From: Gordionus sp. m RMFG-2023
Lineage: Eukaryota; Nematomorpha; Gordioida; Chordodea; Parachordodidae
Length of the DNA: 64,000 bases
Direction of reading: 5' to 3'
NCBI RefSeq assembly: GCF_954871325.1
Contig: NC_088775.1
Location: 69,913,561-69,977,560 of the forward strand
Below the pieces are notes generated by a model. That model was not told where the DNA came from and did not search any database. It saw nothing but the letters and a program-made list of their open reading frames with translations. Shown piece by piece: positions 1-11,600 of this stretch. Positions within the stretch are counted from its first letter, which is position 1. Every line of letters starts with the position of its first letter. Both the position numbers and the translations under genes were made by a program.

Positions 1-850
1 AATCATAACTTTCTGCTTTAATAATCAAGTTCAGGATATCATCAATATCCACACTTTGAAAATCTTTTATTATAGAACTTTTACTCTCAAACATTTTTCC
101 TCTTATAGAAGTGAGAAGCATTTCTCGTACGATAAAAATAGGAATTTTATTTCAACCATTTCAATATCTTCTGTCTGTATCTATCAGCGTCTACATGACA
201 GGATTTTCATTGGATGCAAACCCCCCTCGAAAACCTATGCCTATACCCTAAAGGAAATTTGCCACCTTCGTTGGCGATTTTTCCCATTATTAATTACACC
301 GTTTTTAATTATGATGATACTCTATTCATAAATTTTAAAAAGAATAACTAAAATTATTTTGACACTACTAATAACTAGCACAATATTGTGAATATAAAAG
401 AGATACTGCCATTAAATATGATCTGGAAAAACCTTCTCAATTTAAATATTTAAAATATATTGTAATATATTGAGTATAACATACGACTCTATTGTTTAGA
501 TACCTAAAAGATATTATATATAGTATCTATTATTTTTTGGTGAATGCCTCTTGCCCATAAAGAGGTGGCATGTCGTAGCCTTGCATAATTTTTAATAGAT
601 ACTTATAAGGCAATGATGTGGGAAAATATATTTTTCGATGATGTAAATTTTTCGATAATTATTAAATTACATTTTAAATTTTTTAAATTATATTGTCACA
701 ATCTTATATTTGATATTGGGAATCAGAACCTAATAAAATAGAAATAAAAAATATATATACTAAAATCTGATTATTAAACTTTATTAAATAAAAACCTATA
801 ATCAAATACAAAGTGACAAACATAATCAAAATAAAAGAAAATAAAATTAA
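1..850. other. AT-rich DNA, no gene recognised
   Basis: No protein family is recognisable on either strand. The only structured piece is a MITE end near 184-240, listed separately. A short hairpin (CCTCTT/AAGAGG) lies near 547-565. The open frame at 56-331 runs through the MITE end and has no recognisable domain, so it is not called as a gene. Confidence 0.6.
184..240 (+). mobile_element. hAT-type MITE end fragment
   Basis: This stretch begins CAGCGTCTACATGACAG and continues into a GGATGCAAACCCCCCTC segment. It matches one end of the complete 242-bp MITEs at 13750-13991 and 25430-25671. The opposite end is not found nearby, so this is a fragment or a diverged copy. It shows the MITE family is dispersed and not confined to the hAT elements. 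Confidence 0.7.
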
Positions 851-930
851 TATGAGAAAAATAAAAGTAAAAAATTAAAAAGTAAAAATTAAAATCTAAG
901 TTAAACAAAAATAATCATTTTTCGCATCAT
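851..930 (+). repeat. 80-bp direct repeat, left copy
   Basis: This copy is nearly identical to 3970-4048 in the same orientation, with only a few substitutions. The repeated unit ends TTTTTCGCATCAT. Sequence outside the unit differs on both sides, so it is not obviously a longer LTR. The pair encloses about 3.0 kb of unrecognised sequence, including a 50-60-bp tandem array also found in gypsy elements A and B. Confidence 0.75.
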
Positions 931-1644
931 AATTTCTCCATTATATATCCTTTTTCTTTAATCAACATTTACATAGTCTCTCAAGCGAAAAATAGAAAGT
1001 TCTACATCCCACTTGTTGAAACTCTTAAAGTATGAAAAATTTACAAATATCACGCGTTTTTTTCTCATTTACATAGAGGGATGATTTGAATAATGCATTT
1101 TTTGTAACGCAAAAATACAACACCCTTCCACTTAAGTTAGACCTAACAATCAGCGAATGACCAACTTCTTTCGATTTCGACTTTACAGATCTTGTATCTC
1201 CACCAAATCTATTCGTCTTAATCTTTAATGTCTTCTAGTTTCTAACACGGCGGTCTATTGTCTAATATTCTTCATTTCTAACGACTGTTTGTATTCGATT
1301 ACAATCTGAAATTCTTGAATGCTTCTGTTTCTTGTCAACCCATTGTAAACGATTATCTCTTGATCTCTATAGGCAATTAACGAACTCGATTCACGCCTGT
1401 TATCACGATTCACGATGAATTCTTCTAATCTCTTTTTAATTATATTTCGTTTTAATTCCTTTGGTAAATTATCCTAGTCTTTGCTTGTTTCTAACGGTTT
1501 CTGGTAATTAATGATTAGCATATTATCTGGTAAACGATGACGACTTTTGTTAATGCTTGTAGCTTGACAGCATTGACTAGTTGTTCTTGCTAGTCGCCTA
1601 TTTTAACGTTCTTTTGTATTAACCGATTGGCTTTTTAACTCTGT

Positions 1645-2030
1645 CAACGTTTGACGATAATTTGTCTGCTATTAAAGATTGTTTCCAAGAATTCTGGTCT
1701 CTTTCATCATCAACTTTCCTATCTAAAGTTTCCGTCAACAATTGGCGATATTAGTAAGCGATTAACGATTGCAGCATGAATGTCTCGAACATCTGTTCTC
1801 TCTAGTTTCTTATTTAAAATGTTCTCTTGTAATTGATTAACGCTTTTTCTCGGAAATTGATTGGCGATAATCTGTCTGCGATTACTAATGTTTCCACGAA
1901 TTCTTGTCTTTATGATCGTCAACTTTCGTATCTTAGACTAGAGTTTCAGTAAACACCTGGCTATATTGGTCAGCGATTAACGATTGCAGCGTGAACGTCT
2001 TGACCATCTGTTCTATCTAGTCATATCATA
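1645..2030. repeat. Tandem duplication of about 155-bp unit
   Basis: Two related segments, about 1653-1804 and 1867-2022, share the order CGATAAT-TGTCTGC, GTTTCCA-GAATTCT, ATCGTCAACTTT, GCGATTAACGATTGCAGC and CATCTGTTCT-TCTAG. They start about 214 bp apart. They look like an internal duplication inside a degraded element. Nothing in the stretch 931-2560 suggests a protein. Confidence 0.6.
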
Positions 2031-2559
2031 TGTCCACTTTGTATTAATGTATAAGGTTATCGCCTCTAATCTAATTTTTACATAATCTATTAAATAGCTT
2101 AATTTCGATATACTTCTCTTTTTTTTCTCAAAATTAAATCTTAAAATTATATTACATAGTCAAAATACGCTAAATTAATTATACTATTATGTCAAATTCT
2201 ATCACCCCTCTACCCTCAATGAAGCCCAACTCCATATCTTCCTTGAGCCCTTTGTAGGTAATCGTCCTTTAGCTATCAATCCACATCCTTTGTCAAACAT
2301 GTCTATCTACCGTTGAATCTATATCCAAAATTCTCTTGAGTATCTGGAATCTAAAAAAATCTTAGCTCTATTTTATTCAAAAAAATCTTGTTTTCTTGTG
2401 GTACACACCTGTTCTTAAAAGAAAAATAAAATATCTATTTCTTTTCTTCTTTATGTGGTTCAGGCCCATTGTTCAAAAACAACTGGAATAAATATCTTTT
2501 TTATTCTTTTTCACCAAAACTGACTTATCTTCTCGCAAGTCTCTTTGTTTCTCAACACA

Positions 2560-3000
2560 CCAAAATTATGATTCTCATAACTCTCGCAGATTTGTTACTG
2601 AAAATATAATTCTCATAATTATGTCTATCATCAATTTCATTCCATCTGAAAATATGATTCTCATAATTATGTCTATCATCAATTTCATTCCATCAAAAAT
2701 TATGATTCTCATAATTGTGTCTATCATCAATTTGTTCCTTTATAAATTATGATTCTCACAATTATGTCTATCATCAATTTTATTCTATCTGAAAATATGA
2801 TTCTCACAATTATGTCTATCATCAATTTTATTCTATTTAAAAATATGATTCTCATAATTATGTCTATCATCAATTCATTCTATCTGAAAATATGATTCTC
2901 ATAATTATGTCTCATCAATTTCATTCTATCTGAATATATGATTCTCATAATTGTGTATATCATCAATTTCATTCCATCAGAACTTATGATTCTCTAATTC
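2560..3000 (-). repeat. Tandem array, 45-60-bp unit (gypsy A/B-type)
   Basis: About eight units carry TATGATTCTCATAATTATG and TCTATCATCAATTT. The first unit also carries CTCTCGCAGATTTGTT. The reverse complement matches the array downstream of integrase in gypsy B (18920-19270) and the short degenerate array in gypsy A (8400-8540). It is probably a remnant of the same family in minus orientation, or the same satellite on its own. Confidence 0.65.
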
Positions 3001-3969
3001 TAGCACAATTTATTTTTAAAAAACGTACTTTTTATTTCAAAAAGAAGTCTCTTTTTTTTCTCGAAGTATTTCATATCCATATCATTATTAAAAAAAATTA
3101 TTTCTTCATTCTGCACGATATTTTCTTCTATCTAAAACCGATTTAAACAATTTAAAATAAATCTTATCATTTCTTTTTTAGTATTTCTCTATCTTTTTAC
3201 TATAATTAGAATAACGTTGCCTAATTGCCTTAAAATCTTATTTGATTCAAAAAATAAAAATACGATCCCTAATTGAGCTCGATTGCGGCATAACTTTTCT
3301 AATGACGAAAGCCGTTTCTCTTTATGAAGATTTTTGGTTAATCTACAACCTAATATTATACTACATTCACATATCAAATCCTTGAGGCTGTTTTATCTCT
3401 CTCAGTCCTTAAAATAAAAGTTAAACGTAAATCTTCAATAAGAATTTAATTACAACATCAACTATTTTCTAACAATAAATTTATATTCTAATCTTATTCG
3501 CCGAATTTTTAAATTTTAGTTTAATTTAAATCTTTGCAATTTATGTTTCTTTTTCTTTGTCATAGTTATTTCTAGTGATCAATTTATAATAATTCTAAAA
3601 TCTAAAATATCATAGACTCTATTAGTTTCAAAATTCTAATGGTTTTAGTTTACCAGTAATTTCTAAATATAAAATTCCTAATTATCACCTTATAACTAAA
3701 CACAAACTTCTTTATATCTTATCTACTATGAATGTTACCTTTATAATTCTTTGTTTTTAATTTTAGATTTTATATTCCTACATAAACATAATCTTATCAA
3801 AATAATTTTTCTTTTTCACTTTTATTTACATATTTTTCTTACGCTCTTCTGGAATTTTTTTTTTGTATTAGAATACAGTTTAACACTTCTCCTTGTCCCA
3901 CCGTATATATTGATTTGCATTAGACTGGAAAGTTGTTAATGTCCTGTGCTGTCGCCTCTTCTCTCCAAC
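3000..3969. other. AT-rich stretch, nothing recognised
   Basis: AT-rich sequence between the tandem array and the right copy of the 80-bp repeat. Open frames here are short and compositionally biased (Phe/Leu/Ile-rich), with no recognisable domain. Confidence 0.55.
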
Positions 3970-4048
3970 ATAAGAAAAATAAAAGTAAAAAATTAAAGAG
4001 TAAAAATTAAAATCTAAGTTAAACAAAAATAATCATTTTTCGCATCAT
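3970..4048 (+). repeat. 80-bp direct repeat, right copy
   Basis: Partner of 851-930, same orientation and nearly identical. The two may be short terminal direct repeats of an unrecognised non-autonomous element, or products of a local duplication. Confidence 0.75.
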
Positions 4049-4499
4049 CAAAAATGCAACAATTATATTATGATATTTTGAATAAAATCATTAAATACAA
4101 TTTGGTGTGTTCTTCTTATTCTTGATTTACGAGAAAAGTTAAAATAAAAGTTAAGATAAATAAAGTTAGGAATAAGATAGATATGTTTTATTTTTATATG
4201 AGAAAGAGGAAAACGACATCATTAATTTGTTTTCGCGAATATATATTATTTTTTATGTATTTTATTTTCGTTTTTTATAAAAATATTGATTTTGATTCGC
4301 GTTATTTAGTGTGTTTAGAAAAATAAAGATATAAAAAAAAGAATTTGTGTAATCCTCAAATAATTAGCTCAGTGCCAATTTTCAACAATCAGTGTCAGAC
4401 CTCAACTATTATGTAACAATTTTAGAACTAAAAGTGCCCTAATAAATTATAAAATAATGAAATATATTGAATTATAAATTAAATTCATTTCTAAAATAT

Positions 4500-4780
4500 G
4501 TAGCACCAGCGCTGCCTCAAATTTATTAGGCGGTGGCTAATTCAGCGAGCAGATGAAGGCCGATAAAAAATATTTAAAATTCGTCGCCGCCGATTGAGAC
4601 AGGCGCACAGGTCTAATCATATTAAACATTAAAACAAAGGCTAAATAAAACGGCGATGGTTGTAGAGAAAAAAATAAAATAACAATCGACAGAGATGGCA
4701 GGTTTTTAAATTTTTACCTTATTTCAGTGGGCCGAAGGAAAGAAAAGAAAGAGGCACTATTATCGATTCATTGAAATATT
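4500..4780. other. GC-richer island, possible old transposon end
   Basis: The stretch holds GCGCTGCC, GGCGGTGGC, CGTCGCCGCCGATTGAG and GTGGGCCGAAGG within otherwise AT-rich DNA. The composition and phrase style resemble subterminal regions of old DNA transposons. No matching inverted end or TSD was found, and no reading frame is convincing. Confidence 0.3.
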
Positions 4781-4911
4781 TTTTAAATAGACATATGACC
4801 CACTAATATTTTAAACTTCAAATTTTCTTTGAAAAAATTATAGTTCCCATAAAAATTTTTATAAATCACCGCCACCCCCTTTATTTTAAGTACAGATAAG
4901 TAGTAGTTGCC

Positions 4912-4929
4912 TCTAGAGTCGACTCTAGA
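4912..4929. repeat. Perfect 18-bp palindrome
   Basis: TCTAGAGTCGACTCTAGA equals its own reverse complement. It combines XbaI, SalI and XbaI sites, and with the preceding CC it shares 14 nt with a common cloning polylinker. The surrounding sequence is AT-rich and unremarkable. It may be a chance palindrome or a cloning or assembly residue. Confidence 0.8.
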
Positions 4930-5139
4930 AAAAATAACCCGAATTTATAAATGATAGTATTGTGAATAACGATGATTTTTATTATATTTTATATTTTACT
5001 TATGTTCTTTTTAATGATGTTTTAATTATTCTAATTTTCATGTTTTTGTTTTATTCATAATTTTAGAGTATATTAATAAGTTTTATGTTTCATTTGATTT
5101 GGATGAATATGCAAATTTTGATAAAAAGATTATAATATA

Positions 5140-5270
5140 CTAGCTGATAGCCAGTTAAGAATGACGGGTAATCAGAATTTTCTCCGTATGGATAAATAAT
5201 AAATTTTACCTTCATTTGACGATGGATGAATCAGAATAATAGTCAAATGAAAGGAACAGATTATCCGTTT
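5140..5270 (-). mobile_element. Helitron 3-prime terminus (relic)
   Basis: Read on the minus strand, the sequence ends CTAG followed by T. It is preceded by an imperfect hairpin (CCCGT ... ACTGG) 6-8 bases upstream, as in Helitron 3-prime ends. The adjoining sequence to about 5240 (GATGGATGAATCAGA region) matches the tail of the coding Helitron at 51284-51480. No Rep or helicase sequence follows, so this is a relic or a non-autonomous copy. Confidence 0.6.
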
Positions 5271-6237
5271 TCATCCTTCCAAGATTTCTATAAATGTTTA
5301 GAGAAAAGGCCAAATATATTATAAAAAATATGGGAAAAAAATATATTATTTGTGAGTTATGATATTTATCAATTCTTTTAAGAAATTTTCTACATTCAGA
5401 CGTAATGGTTTTTGCTCTCTCACTTCATATAAAATCTACATTCTTCTCAAAGAATAATTTAAATGCTTTTAAAACCTTCCTAAATACTCTTTTAAAAAAA
5501 GACCTGCCATAATAGATTCGAATTAATCATGGGGGCAAACCTGATTATCTCACAAACACTGTGGTGATATCCACCCCATTGCAGTGGGCTATTTAGAAGA
5601 TTATTAGCAAAAATGATTGCCATGGGTCAAAACCCAGGGTCTTAACTTATTTAGGATTTGGTAAGGGAGAAGGCATAGCTTAACATGTCATTTGTATTCC
5701 AAAATCCTCCTCCTAACATGGCTATTATCAAAGTAGACTTTAATAATTCTTTCAATAGCAAATTTTGTGAACATTTCATAAATTGTTTTTATCCCAAATT
5801 TCGTGTTTATTCAAAATTCCTAGAGACATACTGTAACATTAAAACTTCTTTATTTAGCCCACATGTCATTGATTCTGACAAAAAAATCCAGCAGGGGGAA
5901 AACGCCTTCGTTTATTTTACCTTGGTATTCATTATCACATCTATTATCTTAAATCTAAATTTGATTTGGATATAATTATTTGGCATCTTGATGATGGAAC
6001 AATCTGTGATGCTTAAAATAATTGGTTTTCAATTTCTTGAAGCCAATTTTAAAAGACTCATTCCTAATAAATCTAAATCCGAAATCTGTTTCCATGATAA
6101 CAATATACAAAACCCTCCGGCATCTGCATTTTTTGGCTTTATGGGGGGGGAGGGGGGTTGGCAAAATTAAATTTTTTATTGAGTACATAAATAATAAAAA
6201 TTAAAAAAAATATACAAAGTTAGATTAACAAAAAAAA
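5270..6237. other. No gene recognised
   Basis: AT-rich sequence with a G homopolymer run near 6143-6157. The open frame at 5685-5975 (96 codons) has no recognisable domain. The frames overlapping at 5976-6204 lie across each other and look like chance. Confidence 0.5.
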
Positions 6238-6400
6238 ATGCATTGCTGGGATTCGAACCAAAGCCATCAGCTTCGCAAGCGACGCTCTTGCCGATTAGGC
6301 CACAGACGCTTTTCAAAGTTGACGATTTTTTAAATAAATTGTGACACTGTGACTATGACACGGCTTTTATATATTATTATAGATAGATAGATATATGTTT
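6238..6400 (-). repeat. tRNA-like repeat unit 1
   Basis: On the minus strand an A-box-like GTGGCCTAATCGGCAAGAG is followed by a good B box (GGTTCGAATCC). The acceptor and anticodon stems do not pair properly, so this is a tRNA-derived sequence and not a working tRNA. Upstream on the minus strand is a conserved TATAAAAGCCGTGTCATAG tract. Related units lie at 6640, 7143 and 16237, forming a roughly 400-bp tandem family. Confidence 0.65.
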
Positions 6401-6639
6401 ATGATGTATAAGATGGTAATGTTAGATATTATTTTAATGGATGCCTTGATGAATAAGTGTTTGATATGGTATGATGCTATAAGAATACTATTGGTTATTA
6501 CGTTATATAAGAATACCTATTTAATAGTTTGAATTTTAAAATAACAACAAACTTTGAATTGTATGTGAATATGTCACACTTAATTATTTTATCTTCTATT
6601 TAATTAATTTTGCCAGATTAAGTAAAAAATTTTTTTTAC

Positions 6640-6810
6640 TAGAATTCGAACCCCATGACCTTCACATTTGTGAGTGACGCTCTTGCCGAAGGCCATAGAC
6701 GCTTTTAAAAAATCGTGAATTTTTTAAATATATTACAAATTGTGACACTGTGACAGTGACATTGTGACTACGGCTTTTATATATATTATTATTATAGATA
6801 GATATTATTA
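6640..6810 (-). repeat. tRNA-like repeat unit 2 (degenerate)
   Basis: The B-box-like GAATTCGAACC (plus strand) and the GACGCTCTTGCCGA segment are kept, and the same GTGACACTGTGAC ... GGCTTTTATATATTATTAT tract follows. It begins about 400 bp after unit 1, and the spacer between units is also related. The tRNA-like portion is more degraded than in unit 1. Confidence 0.6.
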
Positions 6811-7142
6811 GATGTTATTTTTTTATTACATAATTTATAAGTTTAAGTAAAAAACATTAGAATAATTCATAAAGAGCCAAATCAACCAATATAATAATTT
6901 TTATACATTGGACAGGCAAGTTAAACAAAATTTTTAAATAAATGAGCAAGCAGGGAAACAGCAGATCATAATGGATTTTACCTTTGCCAAAGAATCTATT
7001 TATAAATAATATGCATCTGCCACTTTTATTTTCCCATGCATTTACCACCAGAGGTCTGCAAATGACAGCATTTTCAGGTCCAATAGGAATTTAGTTAACA
7101 TCTCAAAGGACGGAACCACTAAGTTGGATTATAAAAAATAAT

Positions 7143-7310
7143 CATTGCTGAGATTCGAACCTAAGTCCATCAGATTTGTAATCGACGCTCTTACTGATTA
7201 GGCCATAGACACTTTTCAAAATTCACGCCCATGAAATGGTTTTTCAGAAAAAATCATAGCATTAAAAAATATCAGTGTCACACACAATTTATAATATATA
7301 TTATAGATAT
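7143..7310 (-). repeat. tRNA-like repeat unit 3
   Basis: The plus strand shows GAGATTCGAACC, CGACGCTCTTACTGATTAGG and CCATAGACAC, matching unit 1. The downstream spacer 7320-7472 resembles 6409-6560. It continues, after removal of gypsy A, into 16156 onward. This spacer is the insertion site of gypsy A. Confidence 0.6.
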
Positions 7311-7472
7311 TTCAGTTAGTTCTAGTATAATATGATGATATGGTAATGGATTATGAATGAATGTTTGATAAGATATGATTCTATGGTGATTTTTATTGGA
7401 CGAATATTTTTTAAAAGAATATTAAAAATTTAAAAATATAAGAATTATTCAATAGTTTTATTTTAAAGTAGC

Positions 7473-7953
7473 TGTTACAAGTCCGAACTTAACTCAGGGT
7501 GTTAATGCAGTATTGGGAGAGCTAATTAAGAATCAAAGGTGTATTAAATCTATATAATTAAAATAAAGGATTAATTTTAATAATAACGATTGCTAACCAC
7601 TTACTTTTGAGCACACCTAAAATATATAATATAAACTCTTTTAAATAATTCTAATTTATTAAATTGTGGTCTTACTTTTTCTTTATTAAATTTTTCTTTT
7701 TTATTAAATTTCACACTGACCACTTTATTGAAAATTGAATTATTTATATCTACATAAGTATTTGCATATTAAATATAATAATTTTTCGAAGAATAAAAAT
7801 ATAAAATTAAAATATTACCATTTTAATATAAAAATGTAAAATCTAGTACAACTATTACTAATTTTCGAAGAATAAACATATAAAAATTAAACTATTATAA
7901 TTCAAATATAAAAATGTTAAATTCGTACAATATTAAATTTACATAATACCACA
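7473..7953 (-). repeat. LTR of element A (3-prime LTR)
   Basis: Direct repeat of 15673-16150 with only scattered differences and small indels. On the plus strand it begins TGTTACAA and ends TACCACA. GTAGC immediately to its left is repeated after the right LTR. Confidence 0.92.
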
Positions 7954-7963
7954 TCTCCCTTCT

Positions 7964-8296
7964 TCAGTTCTCCCTTACCCCCAATGTGTCCGCCGCTTCT
8001 ACCATGTTCCTGCTCGGTACACCTGAATTATTATTCGATGTTAACTCCAAGCTGGGACAAAACCGTAATTTATGTTCTCCACCACAGGCCCAACAATCTA
8101 ATCTCCTTCTTGCACCATATGGGGTTGTTCTTCGATCCCATCTTGTTCTAGTCGGAACTTCTGGTAACCACTCCCCGTATCTTCGTCTGGCTTCATTCCT
8201 TGCCGCGTCTACCCATCTGTTTGATTCTTCTGAACCGTCAACGTCTCTTATCTCGATCCTCATTATCTTGTTACCAACTCTAACATATGAGGCCAT
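7964..8296 (-). CDS. Extra 3-prime ORF of gypsy A, zinc knuckle
   Basis: A 110-codon frame lies between integrase and the polypurine tract, where retroviruses carry env or accessory genes. It starts MASYVRVGNKIMRIEIRD. Near residues 68-80 it has one zinc knuckle with spacing C-x2-C-x3-H-x4-C (CWACGGEHKLRFC), inside a strongly Arg-rich region. No signal peptide or membrane segment is seen, so it is not an envelope. The same ORF with the same start and knuckle occurs in gypsy B (19436-19754), so it is a conserved family component. A nucleic-acid-binding role is inferred from the knuckle and the basic character. Confidence 0.7.
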   Translation of the reverse strand: MASYVRVGNKIMRIEIRDVDGSEESNRWVDAARNEARRRYGEWLPEVPTRTRWDRRTTPYGARRRLDCWACGGEHKLRFCPSLELTSNNNSGVPSRNMVEAADTLGVREN

Positions 8297-8399
8297 CTAA
8301 ATAAAATACTTTATACACATATATATATATTCTTCGAACTCTTATTTCTCTATACTAGGTTAAAATTTCTTCTCTAACTCTTTAAGTCTATCATCCCTT

Positions 8400-8540
8400 T
8401 TATTTCCTTCAATTATGATTCTCCTACTTTGTATATCATCAATTTATTCCTTTCTAAATTATGAATCTCTTAATTATGTCTCATCGGTAAATTTGATTCT
8501 CATAATTACATCTTTCATCAATTTATTTCTTCTAATCCTT
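8400..8540 (-). repeat. Degenerate tandem array in gypsy A
   Basis: Two to three worn units of ATGATTCTC / AATTATGTCT / ATCATCAATTTATT lie between the 3-prime ORF and integrase. Gypsy B carries a fuller array at the same relative position (18920-19270). The tract therefore belongs to this retroelement family. Confidence 0.55.
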
Positions 8541-8637
8541 CGTATATTTCTTATTTCTCTCTAAGGCCCTAAGCTTCTAAGCCTTACTTGCTTCAGGTGC
8601 CTTGTAAAAACTCCTTCTTGTCCTTCAATCTTTACTT

Positions 8638-11600
8638 CTACTTTTTTTTCCCTATATTTTTGCTTATTACACCCTTCCCCCATTTAATAGGCCCATCAAA
8701 CAACAATACCCACACCAAACTTCCTACTGGAAATCTTTCAATCTCTACTTGTTCTCTCCTTGTCACTTTTTCCTTTAAAAAATCTAATTCTGATCTCGCC
8801 TTTCTTCCTAAAAATATTTCAGCTGGTGACTTTCCTTTTGCTGTTTCCGTACTGTTGTATGCTAACAATGATAACCACCATTGACCTTCTCCATATTTTT
8901 CCTTTTTCAACCAACTCTTTACTAACGCTACCATTCGCTCAGCTTGTCCATTGCTTCTTGGGTAATAAGGTGGTGATAATAAATGTCTAATATTCCACCT
9001 ATCACAAAATTTATCAAATGCTCTACCTTTAAAAGCTGGACCTCCATCTGATACTATCGTCTTCATTAATCCATATTTGCCTACAAAATCCTTTATCTTA
9101 TCTAAAGCTACCCTTGTTGATAAACCTGAAACTTGCTGACAATCTATCCATTTTGAACCTGCATCTACCATGATAAAATATCTTTTCTTCTCATATTCTA
9201 AAAAATCTATATGTATTCTTTCGCATGGAATGTCTGTCTTTGGCCATTTATCTTCCTTATTCTTTGCTGAAACATTAGCACACATGTTACAGGTTTCACA
9301 GCTCCTCGCTAACTCTTCCATTTCCTTATTCATCTTAGGTCACCACATATATTCTCTTGCTTTATTTTTCATTCTTTCTATGCCTTGATGACCTGAATGT
9401 ATTACATTTAAGGTTTCCTTTCTTAATTTATTCGGTATCACTAATCTATATCCTCTCAATAAACAATTGTCTTCTATATTTAATTCACTCTTAACTTTTT
9501 TAAATGCTTTATCTTCATTTTTCCATTCTATATCTCCTTTTAAACAAGCTTTAATTCTTATTAATTCTTCATCTTGTTGGGATATCTTTTCTACTCTTTC
9601 AAATGTTATAGGTTTTTCTCTTGTATCTATTCTCACAGCTCTTATAATATTACCATTTACATTTCCTTCTTCTTCTATATATTCTAAACTATTGATTACT
9701 GGCTCTTTGTCTTCAATATCTTTATTAAACAATCTTGATAAAATGTCCGGTAAGCAATTTTGTTTATCTTCTCTGAATTTTATCTCAAAATCGAAATTAC
9801 CAACTAAAATTAGCCAACTTTGCAGCCTAGGTTAAATCATAAGTTCTTTATTTTCCTTCTTAAATAAATCTACCAACGGCTTATGGTCCGTATACAATAA
9901 AAACCTTTTTCCTATCAGATATTCCTTACATTTAGTAAGCCCGAATTTACTGCTAGAGCCTCTCTTTCTATCGTTGAGTAATTTTTCTCAGTGCTATTAA
10001 ATCGTCTCGATAAAAATAAAATAGGTTTCTCAACATTATCGATCATCTGCAATAAAACTCCTCCTATAACTTCATTAGAAGCATCGACTGCTAAAATAAT
10101 GTTTAAATTCTCATTAAAACAACTTAAAATAGGCTTCTCTACCATCTTTATTTTCAAATTTTCAAAACTTTTCTCCTGTGCTTCTCCCCATTCAAACTTT
10201 TTATTTTTCTTTAATAAATCATACAACGGTGTAGCAATTTCTGCAAAATTTTGAACAAACCGATGATAATAATTTGTTGCTCCTAAAAACGCTTGCACCT
10301 CCGCTTTATTATTCGGGGCTCTCATATTCATGATCTTATCAATATTCTTTACAATTGGCGTAATCTCATTTCCCTTTATAACATGTCCTAAATACTTTAT
10401 TTCTTTTACTCCAAAAACGCTCTTCTTCAGATTAGCTTTTAAACCATTTTCTAATATAATATCTAACACTTTAACTAATCTCGAATTGTGTTCTTCTTCT
10501 GTTCTACCAGATATCAAAACATCATCTAAATAATACATTATTCCTTTTATTCCTTAAAATAACGCCGTCATCGTTCTTTGAAATATTGGCGCTGATATTT
10601 TCAAACCAAAAGGTAGTCGGCAGATTGCAAACAAACCTCTATGAGTTGTAATCGTTTGTATCTTACTTGTCTTTTCACTCACCTTAATTTGCAAATAAGC
10701 ATTCGAAAAATCAATCTTTGAAAACAGGGTGTCTCCTCTTAAATTCGCTAGCAGTTGTTCTATTCTAGGTAGTGGATACTTTTCATTTATTACGAACTTA
10801 TTAACTGTTACTCTATCATCTATACACAATCTTAAACTGTTATCTGGTTTTCTTATGGGCACTAAAGGTGTTGCCCATTCACTATGTACTATTGGTTTTA
10901 TTATTCCGTCTTTTAACCATTTATCTAATTCTTTATCTATCTCTTCTATCCACGAAAACGTAATCTTCTTATGGTGCAAAACTTAGGTTTATAATTTTCT
11001 TCTAATCGTATATCTACTTCAAAATTTTTCAGAGTACCTAATTCTTCTTTAAAGACTTCCTTATACCTATTCAAAATAATCTTTATTTCTTTTTCAAAAA
11101 TATCCTCAACAACCTTCTTGTCTACCATATTATTAATTTCTTGTTTAATTTCGACTGAATCTACCTCTATTGACTTTATATCTCCTATTTTCTTATTTTC
11201 TTCTAAATTGCTTCTATATTTAATCAAAAATTCTGGTGTTCGATTTTTAAGTTCATCGAGAACTATCTCTTTTTTGACTCTTAAACAAGGTAACTCAGTC
11301 TTCTCTTTATCCTCACTTCTTATTATCTCTTTAGTTGTTTTGTTGTTCTCTTGTATATTTTCAAATAAGGACCACCACTTATAATCAGGACCTATCTTCT
11401 TAATGTCATTCCAACCTAAAATTGGTTCCATATTTAGTGTCGTTATCCATAACTTTATTTCCTTCCTTATATCTATCAATTTATATAAAAACCAAGAATT
11501 TTAATCATACTCCCATCTACCTGTCTCACTTTTATTTTCTTTGTGATGAATATATCTTTTGAAAAATATTTATTAAATTCTTTTACACTCATTAAACTAA
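8638..11600 (-). pseudogene. Ty3/gypsy A pol region (PR end, RT, RH, IN)
   Basis: In minus-strand order there is protease-end and linker sequence (about 10980-11600), then reverse transcriptase (about 10180-10980) with LRLCIDDRVTVNKF, FSKIDFSNAYLQI, RLPFGLK and the YLDDVLISG active-site block. RNase H follows (about 9915-10180, AVDASNE and STIEREALAV). Integrase (about 8640-9530) has the HSGHQGIERMKNKAREY zinc-binding block, CETC-x2-C, and a DDE core seen in HIDFLEY, VSDGGPAF and NGQAERM. The domain order is that of Ty3/gypsy (metavirid) elements. The region is broken in several places. An hAT element separates the protease-like sequence. Confidence 0.88.

Noticed and set aside
56-331. 91-codon open frame at the window start
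   Set aside because: It runs through the MITE end at 184-240, is not similar to any family I recognise, and shows no coding signature.
851-4048. LTR retrotransposon with 80-bp LTRs
   Set aside because: Repeat ends are not TG...CA, no primer site, polypurine tract, TSD or pol sequence is seen, and 80 bp is very short for LTRs.
4500-4780. CpG-island promoter
   Set aside because: The island is short and no gene is recognisable on either side. The sequence style suits an old transposon end better.
6242-6313. Functional tRNA gene on the minus strand
   Set aside because: The B box is good, but the acceptor, anticodon and T stems do not pair properly. Three related degenerate copies point to a repeat.
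7964-8296. Envelope gene in gypsy A
   Set aside because: The position fits, but there is no signal peptide, membrane segment or Cys-rich ectodomain. A zinc knuckle and Arg-rich stretch indicate a nucleic-acid binder.
8638-9333. Polinton or retrovirus-like integrase from a large DNA element
   Set aside because: It is directly linked to RT, RNase H and LTRs of gypsy A. No capsid ATPase or protein-primed polymerase sequence is present in the window.
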